Below, one piece after another: positions 1 through 8,556 of a stretch of 64,000 nucleotides of DNA. Numbering within the stretch: position 1 is the first letter of the stretch; the number at the start of each line of letters is the position of its first letter. The stretch lies in NCBI GenBank assembly GCA_963712055.1, contig CAVQGN010000007.1, forward strand, positions 147,103 to 211,102, in the 5' to 3' direction. Both the position numbers and the translations under genes were made by a program. Source of the stretch: JAHBVL01 sp963712055. GTDB taxonomy: Bacteria; Chloroflexota; Chloroflexia; Thermomicrobiales; UBA6265. The notes below the pieces were generated by a model, which was given only the letters and a program-made list of their open reading frames with translations, searched no databases and was not told where the DNA came from.

Positions 1-77
1 GGGACGTTTAGTGCGCTGGTTGGCACAGAGCGTGGGTTGGGGTTGATCATTTCAGCGACTCTTGAAGGAGATGGCAT

Positions 78-575
78 ATGACCGAAAAGGACGATTCTTT
101 GCTGAAGGTGGCGGGAGAGACGATCGGAGCGATCGTGTTCTGCAACGCCATTGGAGGAGCGACGGCGATTGGAACGTCGCCAACACGAGATGACTGGTTC
201 GAGTCGCTCGAGAAACCCTCATTTCAACCACCCAACTGGGTGTTCGGACCGGCCTGGACGATCCTGTATTCGTTGATGGGTGTTTCGCTTTCGGTTCTCT
301 GGCGCGCGCGTGGAAAGGACGAAGATGCAGACTCGGCGCTGGCGCTGTTCGGGATCCAGTTGGCGATGAACAGTCTCTGGTCGTTTCTCTTCTTCCGCTG
401 GAAATCGCCGGGATGGGCGCTCGTCGATATCGTAGGACTCTTCGTAGCGATCGTGATGACCCTCCGGGCGGCGTGGAAAGTGTCGCCGTTAGCGGGTGCA
501 CTGCTGATTCCTTATCTGGTCTGGGTTGGTTTCGCGACGGTGCTGAACTTCTCGATCTGGCGGAAGAATCGGTAA
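78..575 (+). CDS. tspO: TspO/MBR family membrane protein
   Basis: This 165-aa protein has the length and motifs of the TspO (translocator / tryptophan-rich sensory protein) family. Visible are PPNWVFGPAWTILY near residue 51, an LAMNSLWSFLFF segment near residue 95, and a C-terminal PYLVWVGFATVLNFSIW segment, each part of the five-helix TspO bundle. Family members bind porphyrins and other tetrapyrroles and act in stress signalling at the membrane; the bacterial role is poorly defined. The ATG is preceded by AAGGAG at 65-70, which supports this start. The gene is alone on the plus strand and converges with the enolase-superfamily gene, 7 bases away. Family assignment is strong; function is inherited from the family. 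Confidence 0.9.
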   Translation: MTEKDDSLLKVAGETIGAIVFCNAIGGATAIGTSPTRDDWFESLEKPSFQPPNWVFGPAWTILYSLMGVSLSVLWRARGKDEDADSALALFGIQLAMNSLWSFLFFRWKSPGWALVDIVGLFVAIVMTLRAAWKVSPLAGALLIPYLVWVGFATVLNFSIWRKNR

Positions 576-582
576 GCCTTCC

Positions 583-1698
583 CTATGCGCTCGTTCGCCA
601 CTCCTCGATCGTATCCCAGTCGAGTTCGACGCCGAGGCCAGGACGGTCAGACGGAGTGAGAGACCCGTTGGCGATTGTGGCGCCGCGCGACACGATGTCT
701 CGGTCGTACCGGAGTGGACCGAAGGTTTCGATCGGTTCGGTCAGGGCTGGTGAGGTGACGGCGAGGTGCGCCGCAGCGGCCGTGCCGATCCCGAGTTCGG
801 CCTGGCTGCCGAGAATGCAGGGAACTGCCAGTTCCGTCGCAAGCGCCAGGATGTGCGCCGCTGGCAGGAGACCTCCGGCTTCGACGATATAGACGTTCCA
901 GACATCGGCGGACTGGTAGCGAGCGAGGTCATAGGCATCTTGCAGGGTTTGCAGGCTTTCGTCGGCCATGATCGGAACGGTGGTGCGTTGGCGCAGGAGC
1001 CGGAGCCCGTCGAGGTTGTGGCGACTGAGCGGTTGTTCGATCCAGGAAATGGGTGCTTCGGTTTCGAGTGCGGCGATAGCCTTGGCGGCTTCCGGAACGG
1101 ATTTCCAGGCCATGTTGGCGTCGAGGCGAAGCGGAACCTGATGATCGAGTGCGGTTGAAACTGCACGAACTGCGGCGAGATCGTCCTCGAGTGCGCGACC
1201 GACCTTGAGCTTGATCGCGTGAAAGCCAGTCGCGACGGCAGCGACGGCGTCGGCGGCCATCTCCTCAGGTTCTTTCTGATAAATACCCCAGGCGAGTGGA
1301 ATCGAATCATAGAGTTTCCCGCCAAGAAGTTGATAAACGGGAATACCGTAGTGATTGCCGACGAGATCGAGGAGCGCCATTTCGAACGCTGCACGGAGAT
1401 AGGGTGCGCTAAGTTCACCGCCGAGTAAGGTGTCGATCCGGGCGAGGATGTTTTGATAGGCGAGTGGGTCCATGCCGATGAGTTCTGGAGCGATCAGGGT
1501 TCTGGCTGCGTAGCAGAGCGTATGGCCGATCCGGGGGGCGGTGATCGAGATTTCTCCTACGCCCTCAACGCCTTCGTCGGTGCGCAGGCGGACGATGCCG
1601 AATTCGGACGCGTTGATACCGGTTGCGCCGCTGCCGGAGCGAACGGTTTCCTTGCGCGGAGCCCGGATCGGGATGATGTCGATGGCGGAGAGTTTCAT
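583..1698 (-). CDS. Enolase-superfamily enzyme (muconate cycloisomerase / dipeptide epimerase-like)
   Basis: This 371-aa protein has the capping domain plus barrel of the enolase superfamily, in the muconate-lactonizing subgroup. The catalytic KxK pair is seen in AIKLKVG, and the metal ligands in LRLDANMAW (Asp), WIEQPL (Glu) and MADES (Asp). The sixth-strand lysine used as second acid/base in this subgroup appears to be replaced: the motif reads WNVYIVEAGG, with Tyr where ALKIAKNGG-type sequences carry Lys. Substrate is therefore uncertain; acid-sugar, cycloisomerase or epimerase chemistry are all possible. I start at the ATG opening MKLSAIDIIPIRAP because the residues further upstream do not resemble the family. 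The 3' end converges on tspO. Confidence 0.8.
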   Translation of the reverse strand: MKLSAIDIIPIRAPRKETVRSGSGATGINASEFGIVRLRTDEGVEGVGEISITAPRIGHTLCYAARTLIAPELIGMDPLAYQNILARIDTLLGGELSAPYLRAAFEMALLDLVGNHYGIPVYQLLGGKLYDSIPLAWGIYQKEPEEMAADAVAAVATGFHAIKLKVGRALEDDLAAVRAVSTALDHQVPLRLDANMAWKSVPEAAKAIAALETEAPISWIEQPLSRHNLDGLRLLRQRTTVPIMADESLQTLQDAYDLARYQSADVWNVYIVEAGGLLPAAHILALATELAVPCILGSQAELGIGTAAAAHLAVTSPALTEPIETFGPLRYDRDIVSRGATIANGSLTPSDRPGLGVELDWDTIEEWRTSA

Positions 1699-1763
1699 GG
1701 CGTCATGGTATCCGGTTCTTCCGTGGGTTGCTTGTGGGTTGGCTCGATGACTGGGCCTAAATC

Positions 1764-1930
1764 GCGTTTTGGGAGGAGAGATTCTCACTGGGTTCAGAAT
1801 GACAAGGTCGTGGGGGATGACGGAGCGCTTTGGTCACTGGAGCAGGATTGCGTTTGGGGAGAAGAGATTCTTCACTTCGTTCACGAAAGACAGGGTCCGA
1901 GGAATGACAGAGCGCGTTGGTCAGGTGATT
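1764..1930. repeat. Two tandem copies of an ~86-bp intergenic repeat
   Basis: Two imperfect units begin at 1764 and 1850. Both start GCGTTTTGGG/GCGTTTGGGG, continue with an AGAGATTCT..CAC segment and TTCA..ATGAC-like sequence, and end in GAGCG..TTGGTCA. The second unit runs into the last codons and stop of the winged-helix gene at 1921. The core resembles the GAGATTCTTC..TTCAGAATGAC element that recurs at 22428 and, more diverged, at 11636. Confidence 0.6.
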
Positions 1931-3009
1931 GGGTGCTCGCTGATCGTGACATCGGTGCAGCCCATGAGGCTCGCGATCTCGTGGAAACGGGGTTCGCAGA
2001 GGGCCAGATCGACGGTGCGACCGGGGAAAGTCTCTATCGCGACGGTCATGGTCTGACCGGAAAAGCGATGGCTCCATCGTGCGACCGCTCGACCATCTTG
2101 CAGGATGAGGGGGAATCCATCGCCAGTGGTGGCGCCGGTGCGGGTCTTGGTTGTGGTGTAGGCGTGTTCGAGATCAGCTGGCGCGACGAACCGGTCGCGA
2201 CCATCAGGGGCGTACCCCATGGTGTAGCTGTCCCATTTCGGCAGGATCGCGAGACTGCCGGGATCGAGTGCGGGTGTTTGCTCGTAGTCGTCGACCAGGA
2301 CGGTAGGGAGAAAGCGCGCGGGTTCGATTTCAGTCAACTCCAGTGAGTCGAACGCGGTCTTGGCATCACGCTTTGCTATTCCAACCCACCAGGCGAAATC
2401 AGAGACGCGGGCTGGTCCGAACGCGGCCAGATAGGAGCTGGCAAGCCAGGCGCGAGCTTCGGCAGGATCGACCTCGGTGATCGAATCGTCCAGCCAGGCC
2501 TTGGTGGCGACATATTGGAGACGGTCGCTGCGAGCGGCAGTAGGGATGCGGAGAACCTCCCCTGCTCTGGCGAGCATCCGGATGGCAAGAAACTCATGGT
2601 CACTGATGCCGAGTGTTTCGCGGATCCCGCTTCCGGCGACTGGCTGCTGGAGTTTTGGCAGGAGATTGGCACGAAGTCGAGCGAACTCGGCGTCGTCGAC
2701 ACCGACGCGTTTGCGGAGCGCAGCCGGATTGGATTTCGTCGCGGCCAGCAGATTCGGCGCGAAGTGGGTCGGCTGAAGGTGGACGCTGCCGCGCATGGTT
2801 GCGAAGTTGATCGCTTGCCGTTCCTGGATTACTCGATCGAAGGCGAAGTATTCGAATCCGGGTGTGCGAGCCAGGAGCGAGAGGGGAGCTGGTGGATGGG
2901 TTCCGTGTACGGCGATGACGGCTTCTAGTGCGGCGAGGAGATCGCTGGCGGAACGATCGAGGTGCTGGCGTCGCCAGCTCCAGGCAGTCAGGCGTGCGAG
3001 AGTGTTCAT
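1921..3009 (-). CDS. Winged-helix DNA-binding protein of the AlkZ/YcaQ (HTH_42) family
   Basis: A 362-aa protein with the layout of HTH_42 proteins, which include the DNA glycosylases AlkZ and YcaQ that unhook interstrand crosslinks. Recognisable are the N-terminal RLTAWSWRRQHLDR helix, the MRGSVHLQP segment near residue 75, a winged-helix core around AWLASSYLAAFGPARVSDFAWW, and a C-terminal region with ILPKWDSYTMGY. Where AlkZ has the catalytic QxQ motif (usually LQAQDP), this protein reads VHGTHPP near residues 35-41, so activity cannot be assumed. The start is the ATG at 3009, since residues further upstream are not family-like. It is divergent from the acetamidase gene across about 60 bases, which must hold both promoters. 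Confidence 0.75.
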   Translation of the reverse strand: MNTLARLTAWSWRRQHLDRSASDLLAALEAVIAVHGTHPPAPLSLLARTPGFEYFAFDRVIQERQAINFATMRGSVHLQPTHFAPNLLAATKSNPAALRKRVGVDDAEFARLRANLLPKLQQPVAGSGIRETLGISDHEFLAIRMLARAGEVLRIPTAARSDRLQYVATKAWLDDSITEVDPAEARAWLASSYLAAFGPARVSDFAWWVGIAKRDAKTAFDSLELTEIEPARFLPTVLVDDYEQTPALDPGSLAILPKWDSYTMGYAPDGRDRFVAPADLEHAYTTTKTRTGATTGDGFPLILQDGRAVARWSHRFSGQTMTVAIETFPGRTVDLALCEPRFHEIASLMGCTDVTISEHPIT

Positions 3010-3072
3010 GGCGGCGGTCCGGTCGTGCGAAGATGCCGAGTCTGACAGAGAGGGTAGCAGAGGAGCACGGCG

Positions 3073-3978
3073 ATGCAGCGAGCAACCAGAGATCAACTGG
3101 CGGTGGTGTTCGATCGACGACTCGAACCAGTGCTGACCGTAAAAGCGGGTGAACGGTTTGTCGTCGAAACCGAGGACGCACGTGGTGGCGCAACTCGCAC
3201 ACCGGAAACGTGCACCACCCAAGCCTTGCTCGAGATGGCGAAAACCGGATGGTACGGCAATCCCGTAATAGGCCCGATTTACGTCGAAGGCGCGCTTCCG
3301 GGCGATACGCTGGCTGTGCATGTTCATGAAATGACCGTCGATACGCTCGGATGGATTCCAATCTGGCCGCATCTTTTCCATTTCGAAGATCTCATCGAAG
3401 CGCCGGAAACACTGCTTTGCGAGATCGACGACAGTGGTGTCCTGTTGCCAAACGGAAAGCGAGCGCCGTTGAAGCCGATGATTGGAACGATCGGCACGGC
3501 GCCGAAAGACGAAGTGGTTCTCTCGGGAGGGATGGGGAGGCATTGCGGCAACATCGACGCCGAAGAGGTGGCACCGGGAAGCACGATTTTCCTTCCGGTC
3601 GAGGTCGAAGGCGCATTGCTCTCGCTGGGCGATTGCCATGCGGTGCAGAGTGATGGCGAACTGGCGAGTGTCGAGATGCGGAGCGACGTCACCCTGAGCT
3701 GCGAGGTGATCAGTGGGCGAAGTCCGGCGATGCGGTGGTTTCGAATTGAAACTCCGGATTTGCTGGTGGCCGTGGCGGTTGGGAGGCCGCTGGAGGAATC
3801 GCTTTGGCATGCGTTCCGGGAGTTGATGGGGTGGGTGACGGAGCGAACCGGGATGTCGAACCGGGATGCGTATGCCGTGATTGGCGCGACCGGCTATGCG
3901 CGACCGGGTCAGGCGCAGGTGGGGTTGTATTCGATGCGGGTCGGGGTGCCGAAGGAGATGGTCGGGATTGGGTCATGA
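3073..3978 (+). CDS. Acetamidase/formamidase family protein
   Basis: A 301-aa protein matching the acetamidase/formamidase (FmdA/AmdA) family, which hydrolyses short amides to ammonia and a carboxylate. Family features visible are GPIYVEGALPGDTLAVHV, the GTIGTAP segment, the glycine-rich GGMGRHCGN motif near residue 157, and LSLGDCHAVQSDGE, where the conserved Gly-Asp-x-His likely binds metal. AGGAG at 3061-3065 lies seven bases before the ATG. It is a monocistronic plus-strand gene. A strong hairpin follows. Other amidase-like substrates remain possible. Confidence 0.88.
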   Translation: MQRATRDQLAVVFDRRLEPVLTVKAGERFVVETEDARGGATRTPETCTTQALLEMAKTGWYGNPVIGPIYVEGALPGDTLAVHVHEMTVDTLGWIPIWPHLFHFEDLIEAPETLLCEIDDSGVLLPNGKRAPLKPMIGTIGTAPKDEVVLSGGMGRHCGNIDAEEVAPGSTIFLPVEVEGALLSLGDCHAVQSDGELASVEMRSDVTLSCEVISGRSPAMRWFRIETPDLLVAVAVGRPLEESLWHAFRELMGWVTERTGMSNRDAYAVIGATGYARPGQAQVGLYSMRVGVPKEMVGIGS

Positions 3979-3991
3979 GGTTCAGGTGACA

Positions 3992-4034
3992 ACCGACCCG
4001 GATCGAGAGGTTTCCCACCTGGATCCGGGTCGGT
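3992..4034. terminator. Hairpin between convergent genes
   Basis: A perfect 13-bp stem (ACCGACCCGGATC at 3992-4004, its complement at 4022-4034) encloses a 17-base loop that can itself form a small AGGT/ACCT stem. It lies between the convergent stops at 3978 and 4048, so it can serve both strands. There is no long T-run. Confidence 0.75.
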
Positions 4035-4047
4035 GTCAGACTCGATG

Positions 4048-4995
4048 CTAGATCAGTTTGGAGGTGTCCGGTTGATCAGCGCCGGTCGAATCAGATTTAA
4101 GTTTCGTGCCAATGATCGCAGCGGCTCCAGCCGCGACAATGGCTGCGGCAACCACATTCGACTCGTTACCGCCGTTTTCGCCCGAGCCGGTGTTGGGCAG
4201 TTGGACCGTCGCAGCCGTGCCTCCGACCTCATCCGGTCCGTCCGGTTTGGGAGGGCAGCAGCTGCCTGAGCAGGTACCATCGTTGCAGCAACATGAACCT
4301 TGGCCGCATTCCTTATCAGATGCGCAGATCGTTGCTTCACAGCAGTCAGACGAGCAGGAGCCGTTCTTGCAACAGCAGCCATCCTTGCCGCAGTCGTAGT
4401 CGGATGTGCATGTTGATTCGCAGCATGCCGCCGAGCAGGAACCGTCGTCACAACAGCAATCGGCGTCGCTGCAACAGTTGTCGACGCCACAACGGATTTC
4501 GCCGGGCTCGCAATACGGCATGCAGGTGCCGGAGTCACAATACTCCTCAGCCCCGCAGTCGCTATCCTCGCAGCACGCCTCACATGAGCCGTTGCAGCAG
4601 GTCAGACCAGCGCCGCATCCGCAGGTGATTGTCGTTGGTGTGTTGCCACAGTACGCCCTTATTTCTCCGCATTCTCCCTCGAAATAGTCGCACGACTGGC
4701 AGCATTCCGTGCCGTTGCACTCGTATCCACCACCGGAAGGGCAGCAATTGAGATCACCGCAGCAGACGTCTGTTTCAGGGCAGTAGCCCTCCCCGCAACA
4801 GGTTTCTCCCTCGAGAATACACCCGCCATTGCAGCATATGTAGCCTGTTCCGCAATCGCACACGTCCTGCGCTGCGATAGCGCGGGACGTGACGGCAACG
4901 GCCGCTCCGCCGGCAAATAGTCCCTTGATCAGGGAACGTCGCGAAACACCCGAAGCGAGCGATCGCGTGAGCCCATCGAATCGACGTCCATCCAT
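4048..4995 (-). CDS. Cysteine-rich exported protein with Tat leader and LPNTG tail
   Basis: A 315-aa protein. It begins MDGRRFDGLTRSLASG followed by SRRSLIKGLFAGG, a twin-arginine signal peptide. The body (about residues 45-245) is packed with paired cysteines in repeats such as CCCDDGSCSAACC and CCCKNGSCSSDCC, suggesting a rigid disulfide-bonded rod or ligand-binding protein. The end has LPNTG near residue 266, a 16-residue alanine-rich hydrophobic stretch and a lysine-containing 19-residue tail, which looks like a sortase-type cell-wall anchor, although the tail is longer than usual. The start at 4995 is preceded by GGAG 11 bases upstream. Its leader is shared with the proteins at 8557 and 41918. 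No enzymatic function is apparent. Confidence 0.75.
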   Translation of the reverse strand: MDGRRFDGLTRSLASGVSRRSLIKGLFAGGAAVAVTSRAIAAQDVCDCGTGYICCNGGCILEGETCCGEGYCPETDVCCGDLNCCPSGGGYECNGTECCQSCDYFEGECGEIRAYCGNTPTTITCGCGAGLTCCNGSCEACCEDSDCGAEEYCDSGTCMPYCEPGEIRCGVDNCCSDADCCCDDGSCSAACCESTCTSDYDCGKDGCCCKNGSCSSDCCEATICASDKECGQGSCCCNDGTCSGSCCPPKPDGPDEVGGTAATVQLPNTGSGENGGNESNVVAAAIVAAGAAAIIGTKLKSDSTGADQPDTSKLI

Positions 4996-5647
4996 ATTCA
5001 GATTTTCTCCAAGGTCGCGCACGCGCGTGAGGCACACCGGGTTAGCCAATGTGCGGAAGAGAGAATCCGCGATTCTCTGGTTGTCTTAACGGGAAAAATG
5101 AAACCTGGTGCTAGTGTAGTGCAGGTGACGGCAGAAACGCGGATTTAATCCGTATGAGACATGGGAGAAATTCCGATTCCGGCGACGGAAATGAACTCCA
5201 GCGCTCACAGTTTGCCGTCCAGCGGACTCTTGGATTCGGCGCGGTCGAGTTGCATTCTTGGTTGGGACCCGGTGTCGATCCACGCGGAGCAAGTTCGAGG
5301 TCTTGACAGAGACAAAACAAATGTTCTATATCTTTCACACACGATCCCAGCGGACAGGTCTGCGGACGGCGCAGCGATTAAACGTGTCCGGGCTGGTAAC
5401 CCGTCATCCAAACTCGGCGCTGAATCCCGGAACTCCTCATTTTTGCTCCTTCCCCGGAGTCTATCCTGACGCAGGAAGAGCCTGCCCTGAACTCGTCGAA
5501 TTGTCCTGGGGGAAGGCTGGGATGGGGGAGTTCGTCTTGGTCGATTCCGCCGCTCAAATTTAGGATACCGATGCCAATCCCGCTGAATTGCACGAAGATT
5601 TCAATGGCTCGTACCGAACGGATTCATCGAATCAGGTGGAGTGTATT
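4996..5647. other. Intergenic region of ~650 bp
   Basis: No convincing coding sequence on either strand. It holds the promoter and RBS of the cysteine-rich gene at its left edge, a promoter-like motif on the plus strand at 5303-5332 with no gene behind it, and a CCCTGAACTCGTCGAA stretch near 5485 that resembles common intergenic repeats. Confidence 0.5.
5303..5332 (+). promoter_or_regulatory. Sigma-70-like promoter with no recognised gene downstream
   Basis: TTGACA at 5303-5308, an 18-base spacer, and TATATC at 5327-5332 give a good housekeeping-type promoter. No plus-strand gene follows before the convergent hydrolase ending at 5648, so it could drive a small RNA or be a chance match. The box TGTTCTATATCTT resembles TGTTCTATTTCTT at about 8435-8447, upstream of another cysteine-rich gene. 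Confidence 0.35.
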
Positions 5648-7099
5648 TCAACGTAGTGCTTCGATCTGCTCTGCCAGTGTTTCGGTAAGTATTTCAAGGC
5701 AACCGGGAGCGAGGATGGAGGGTTCTTCCTGGTAAAGGCCGACGCCGTAGCGATCTCTAGGCAAGAGGTAGGCGACCTGGAGGTCTCCGGAAACCGGGGA
5801 AAAGATCAGCGTTTCGGCGGGGAAGCGTTCGCGCAGAGTTCGCGATGATGGCGTTGTAGGGTTCGCCGCCGCAGGTGATCCAGATGGCGTCGCCCAGGCG
5901 GTAGACGGAGTACTCGAACGGGAAGGTGTCCGCCATCGGGGATGTTGTCGAGCCGGGCGATCCAGCGGCGGGCGCGTTCGGCTTTGGCGGTGGCGTCGCG
6001 GGCTGCGAGTGGCGTCTCCGCGAGCATCAGCCGCCGCGATTTCCGCTTTCCATTCCGCCAGTTCCCGGGCGAGGGCATCGGCATCCGGTTTCGGTTTGGT
6101 CGGGAGATCGACAGTGGCGCGGCCGCCGCTGAATCGCAAGGTCTCGTGCATCCGTTTCTCGTCGAACGCCCGGGTCGTCCAGGTGCCAAGAGTGGCACCG
6201 GAAACGACGGGTCCTTCATAGACGAAATCGGTGGCGGGCGGATCCATCGCGTTCAGCGCCGAGAGCGCGGCAAAACCGAGTTGACGGCCGTTGCGATCGG
6301 CAATGGCGGTGTCGCCGACAAAGCCGTCGCGAGGGCCGAGATCGCCGCAGGCGCCGAGGGTGAAGATCGAGGGTGCTCCGGTTTCGTTTTCGACCGTTTC
6401 GCGCATCGCGCCGATGTAATCAGGACTGATGAGCGTGTTTTCCCAGGCGAGGGAGGTTGGATGGCAGGCGTAGTTGACGATGGTGGCAACGAGATTGCCG
6501 TCATGATCGGTGACACGGGCGACGGTGACGGTGTCGTCGGCGTTGGCGTCGGGATTGAACCCACAGGCGTAAAGGCCACGCTCGTCGTCCCAGTAATCGC
6601 GATTGGCGGCCATGTCGCAGCGGCCGGTGGCATAGGTCATCAGGACGGGTTGGACCTGCTCGACGGCGCGAGTGGTTGCTTCATGAACTTTGGTGGCGAG
6701 ATCGGCCAGATAGGGTTCGATCAATTCGCCGCCAGGAAACGAAAATCGGTCCGGCACAAACCAACCAGCCGAATGGGTGTGGGAATAGCTGATCACCACG
6801 TGTTCGGTCGACCAACCGGCAGCGTCGGCGATGGTCTGGCGCAGAGTTTCGTGCTGTTCGGTGACCAAGCCGGGCAGATCGAGTTCGACCCGGATCAGTC
6901 CGGGGGAGTCTGCTCTGGCTGGATCGAGCGGCTCGAAAACCATGACGTCGGCGTAGAGCGGTCGATGGACGCCAGTCGCGCGGTCGTGGCGAGCCGCGCC
7001 CCAGAGCGAATGGTAGATCCCGACCGGCGGGGTGATATCGACCCGAGCCGTGCCGAAACGGAGATTCGAGGTCGGGTTCTGAACGGTCTGGGTCGACAT
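5648..7099 (-). CDS. Neutral/alkaline ceramidase-like hydrolase, reading frame disturbed
   Basis: About 480 aa resembling the N-terminal domain of neutral/alkaline ceramidases and related hydrolases: an opening GTARVDITPPVGI, SYSHTHSAG (likely zinc-binding His), NYACHPT, and LGACGDLGPRDG. These enzymes cleave amide-linked lipids; here the substrate is unknown. The frame stays open but its sense breaks. From about 6020 to 5940 the family-like sequence (ARDATAKAERARRWIARLDN) is in a second frame. From about 5940 to 5850 it is in the third (DTFPFEYSVYRLGDAIWIT, then CGGEPYNAII). It then returns to the first frame at RERFPAETLIFSP. Three same-direction indels explain this, either base-calling errors or decay. 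The ATG follows AGGAG and lies two bases after the stop of the upstream dehydratase gene, so the two form an operon. Confidence 0.7.
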   Translation of the reverse strand: MSTQTVQNPTSNLRFGTARVDITPPVGIYHSLWGAARHDRATGVHRPLYADVMVFEPLDPARADSPGLIRVELDLPGLVTEQHETLRQTIADAAGWSTEHVVISYSHTHSAGWFVPDRFSFPGGELIEPYLADLATKVHEATTRAVEQVQPVLMTYATGRCDMAANRDYWDDERGLYACGFNPDANADDTVTVARVTDHDGNLVATIVNYACHPTSLAWENTLISPDYIGAMRETVENETGAPSIFTLGACGDLGPRDGFVGDTAIADRNGRQLGFAALSALNAMDPPATDFVYEGPVVSGATLGTWTTRAFDEKRMHETLRFSGGRATVDLPTKPKPDADALARELAEWKAEIAAADARGDATRSPRRHRQSRTRPPLDRPARQHPRWRTPSRSSTPSTAWATPSGSPAAANPTTPSSRTLRERFPAETLIFSPVSGDLQVAYLLPRDRYGVGLYQEEPSILAPGCLEILTETLAEQIEALR

Positions 7100-7101
7100 G
7101 G

Positions 7102-8280
7102 CTACCAGTCTCCTACAGCGCCGTCTCGATAGAACGATCGCTGGGGCAGTTCCTGTTCGAACGGGTGTTTGCGCACTTCCTCTTCGTTGATCTCGATGCC
7201 GAGTCCCGGTTTTTCATTGGGCAGCACGATCCGGCCTTCGGGGAGGATGGTGTAACCCTCCTGGACGACATCCTGTCGCCAGGGGACATCGCCGGTGACG
7301 GTTTCGCAGATGATGTAACTCGGCTGAGAAAAACCGAACTCGAGACTGGCGGCTGTGCTGACCGGTCCTTGCGGGTTGTGCGGGGCGAGCGCGATCCGGT
7401 GGGCTTCGGCGAGCGCAGCAATCCGACGCGCTTCCGACAATCCGCCGCAATGGGTGATGTCCAGCTGGCATATCTCGCAGCCGCGGGCGTCGAAGAGGTC
7501 TTTGAACTGAGCCAGGTGGGTCATCCGTTCACCGGTCGCGACCGGGGTGGTCAGACTGCGGTTGATATGAGCGAGACCTTCGATCGATTCGGGCCAGCAG
7601 GGTTCCTCGAAGAAATAGAGACCGAACTGCTCCAGCGCTTGGCCGAACTTGAGACCCATCGCTGGGGAGGGGCGAGCGTGACAATCGACCATGATGTCGA
7701 TGTCATCGCCAACAGCGTCGCGCATGGCGGCGACGTTATCAACCGCCCATTGAACGGGCCGGTTGCCTTCGATTGGCATTGTTTCCGGAACCGCCATCGA
7801 CTTGAAGGCGGTGTAGCCGTTTTCGACGGCTGCTTGCGCGAGTTCGCCAAAACGTTTGTGATCGTCGCGACTGGTTTCGTAGAAGTCTTCGAGTTTGCCG
7901 CCGCCAAGATGGGCGTAGGTGCGGATGTGGTCGCGAACCGGACCGCCCCAGAGTTTGGAGCAGGGCATACCGGCGACTTTGCCCATGATGTCCCAGAGCG
8001 CGATGTCGATCCCGGAAATGGCGGTCGAGCGGACGATCCCATTGCCATGCCAGAAGTGCTGGCGATACATCATCTGCCAGAGGTATTCGATCCGGGTTGG
8101 GTCTTCGCCGATGAGGAGCTGGCTGATGTCCTCGATCGATCCGACGACCCCACGGGTGTGCCATTCGAGGGTCGCTTCGCCCCAGCCGACAAGCCCGTCC
8201 TGGTCGGTAGTGACCTTGACAAAGATCCAGTTGCGCATCCGCGCGTTGCAGACGAGTGGTTCGATTTTGACGATTTTCAT
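7102..8280 (-). CDS. Mandelate racemase / galactonate dehydratase-like enolase-superfamily enzyme
   Basis: A 392-aa protein of the mandelate racemase subgroup, close in layout to D-galactonate dehydratase. Metal-ligand and catalytic motifs are clear: MVDCHAR (Asp plus His), FFEEP (Glu), ATGERM (Glu), DITHCGG, and APHNPQGP with the catalytic-face His. This group abstracts the alpha proton of an acid sugar and loses water to give a 2-keto-3-deoxy acid. Exact sugar cannot be told. It is the first gene of a two-gene minus-strand operon with the ceramidase-like hydrolase two bases downstream. About 275 bases separate it from the divergent cysteine-rich gene. Confidence 0.87.
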   Translation of the reverse strand: MKIVKIEPLVCNARMRNWIFVKVTTDQDGLVGWGEATLEWHTRGVVGSIEDISQLLIGEDPTRIEYLWQMMYRQHFWHGNGIVRSTAISGIDIALWDIMGKVAGMPCSKLWGGPVRDHIRTYAHLGGGKLEDFYETSRDDHKRFGELAQAAVENGYTAFKSMAVPETMPIEGNRPVQWAVDNVAAMRDAVGDDIDIMVDCHARPSPAMGLKFGQALEQFGLYFFEEPCWPESIEGLAHINRSLTTPVATGERMTHLAQFKDLFDARGCEICQLDITHCGGLSEARRIAALAEAHRIALAPHNPQGPVSTAASLEFGFSQPSYIICETVTGDVPWRQDVVQEGYTILPEGRIVLPNEKPGLGIEINEEEVRKHPFEQELPQRSFYRDGAVGDW

Positions 8281-8556
8281 AGGGTCATCTCATTTCTGAC
8301 AGTCAGGCTCGAGGCATATGAATTGTCATTCTAAGGAAGAACGGGGGTTCTGTCGCGGTTGGCTCTCTGCACGAGTAACGTGGCTTCGGAACCGAGAACG
8401 AGATTCACTGCAACCCGAGCTTGATACAGACGTTTGTTCTATTTCTTAGCGGCAGTGGATTTGGTACGCCGTGGTATCGTTTTCTAGATCCCCTCGAATC
8501 CACTCGTGACCCGCGCGAGTTACAGCGCTCTAATCGCAATCGATCTGGAGTACAAA

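Noticed and set aside
5942..8334. Long plus-strand open frames opposite the hydrolase and dehydratase genes
   Set aside because: They are antisense shadows caused by high GC; none has an RBS or family motifs, while the minus-strand frames do.
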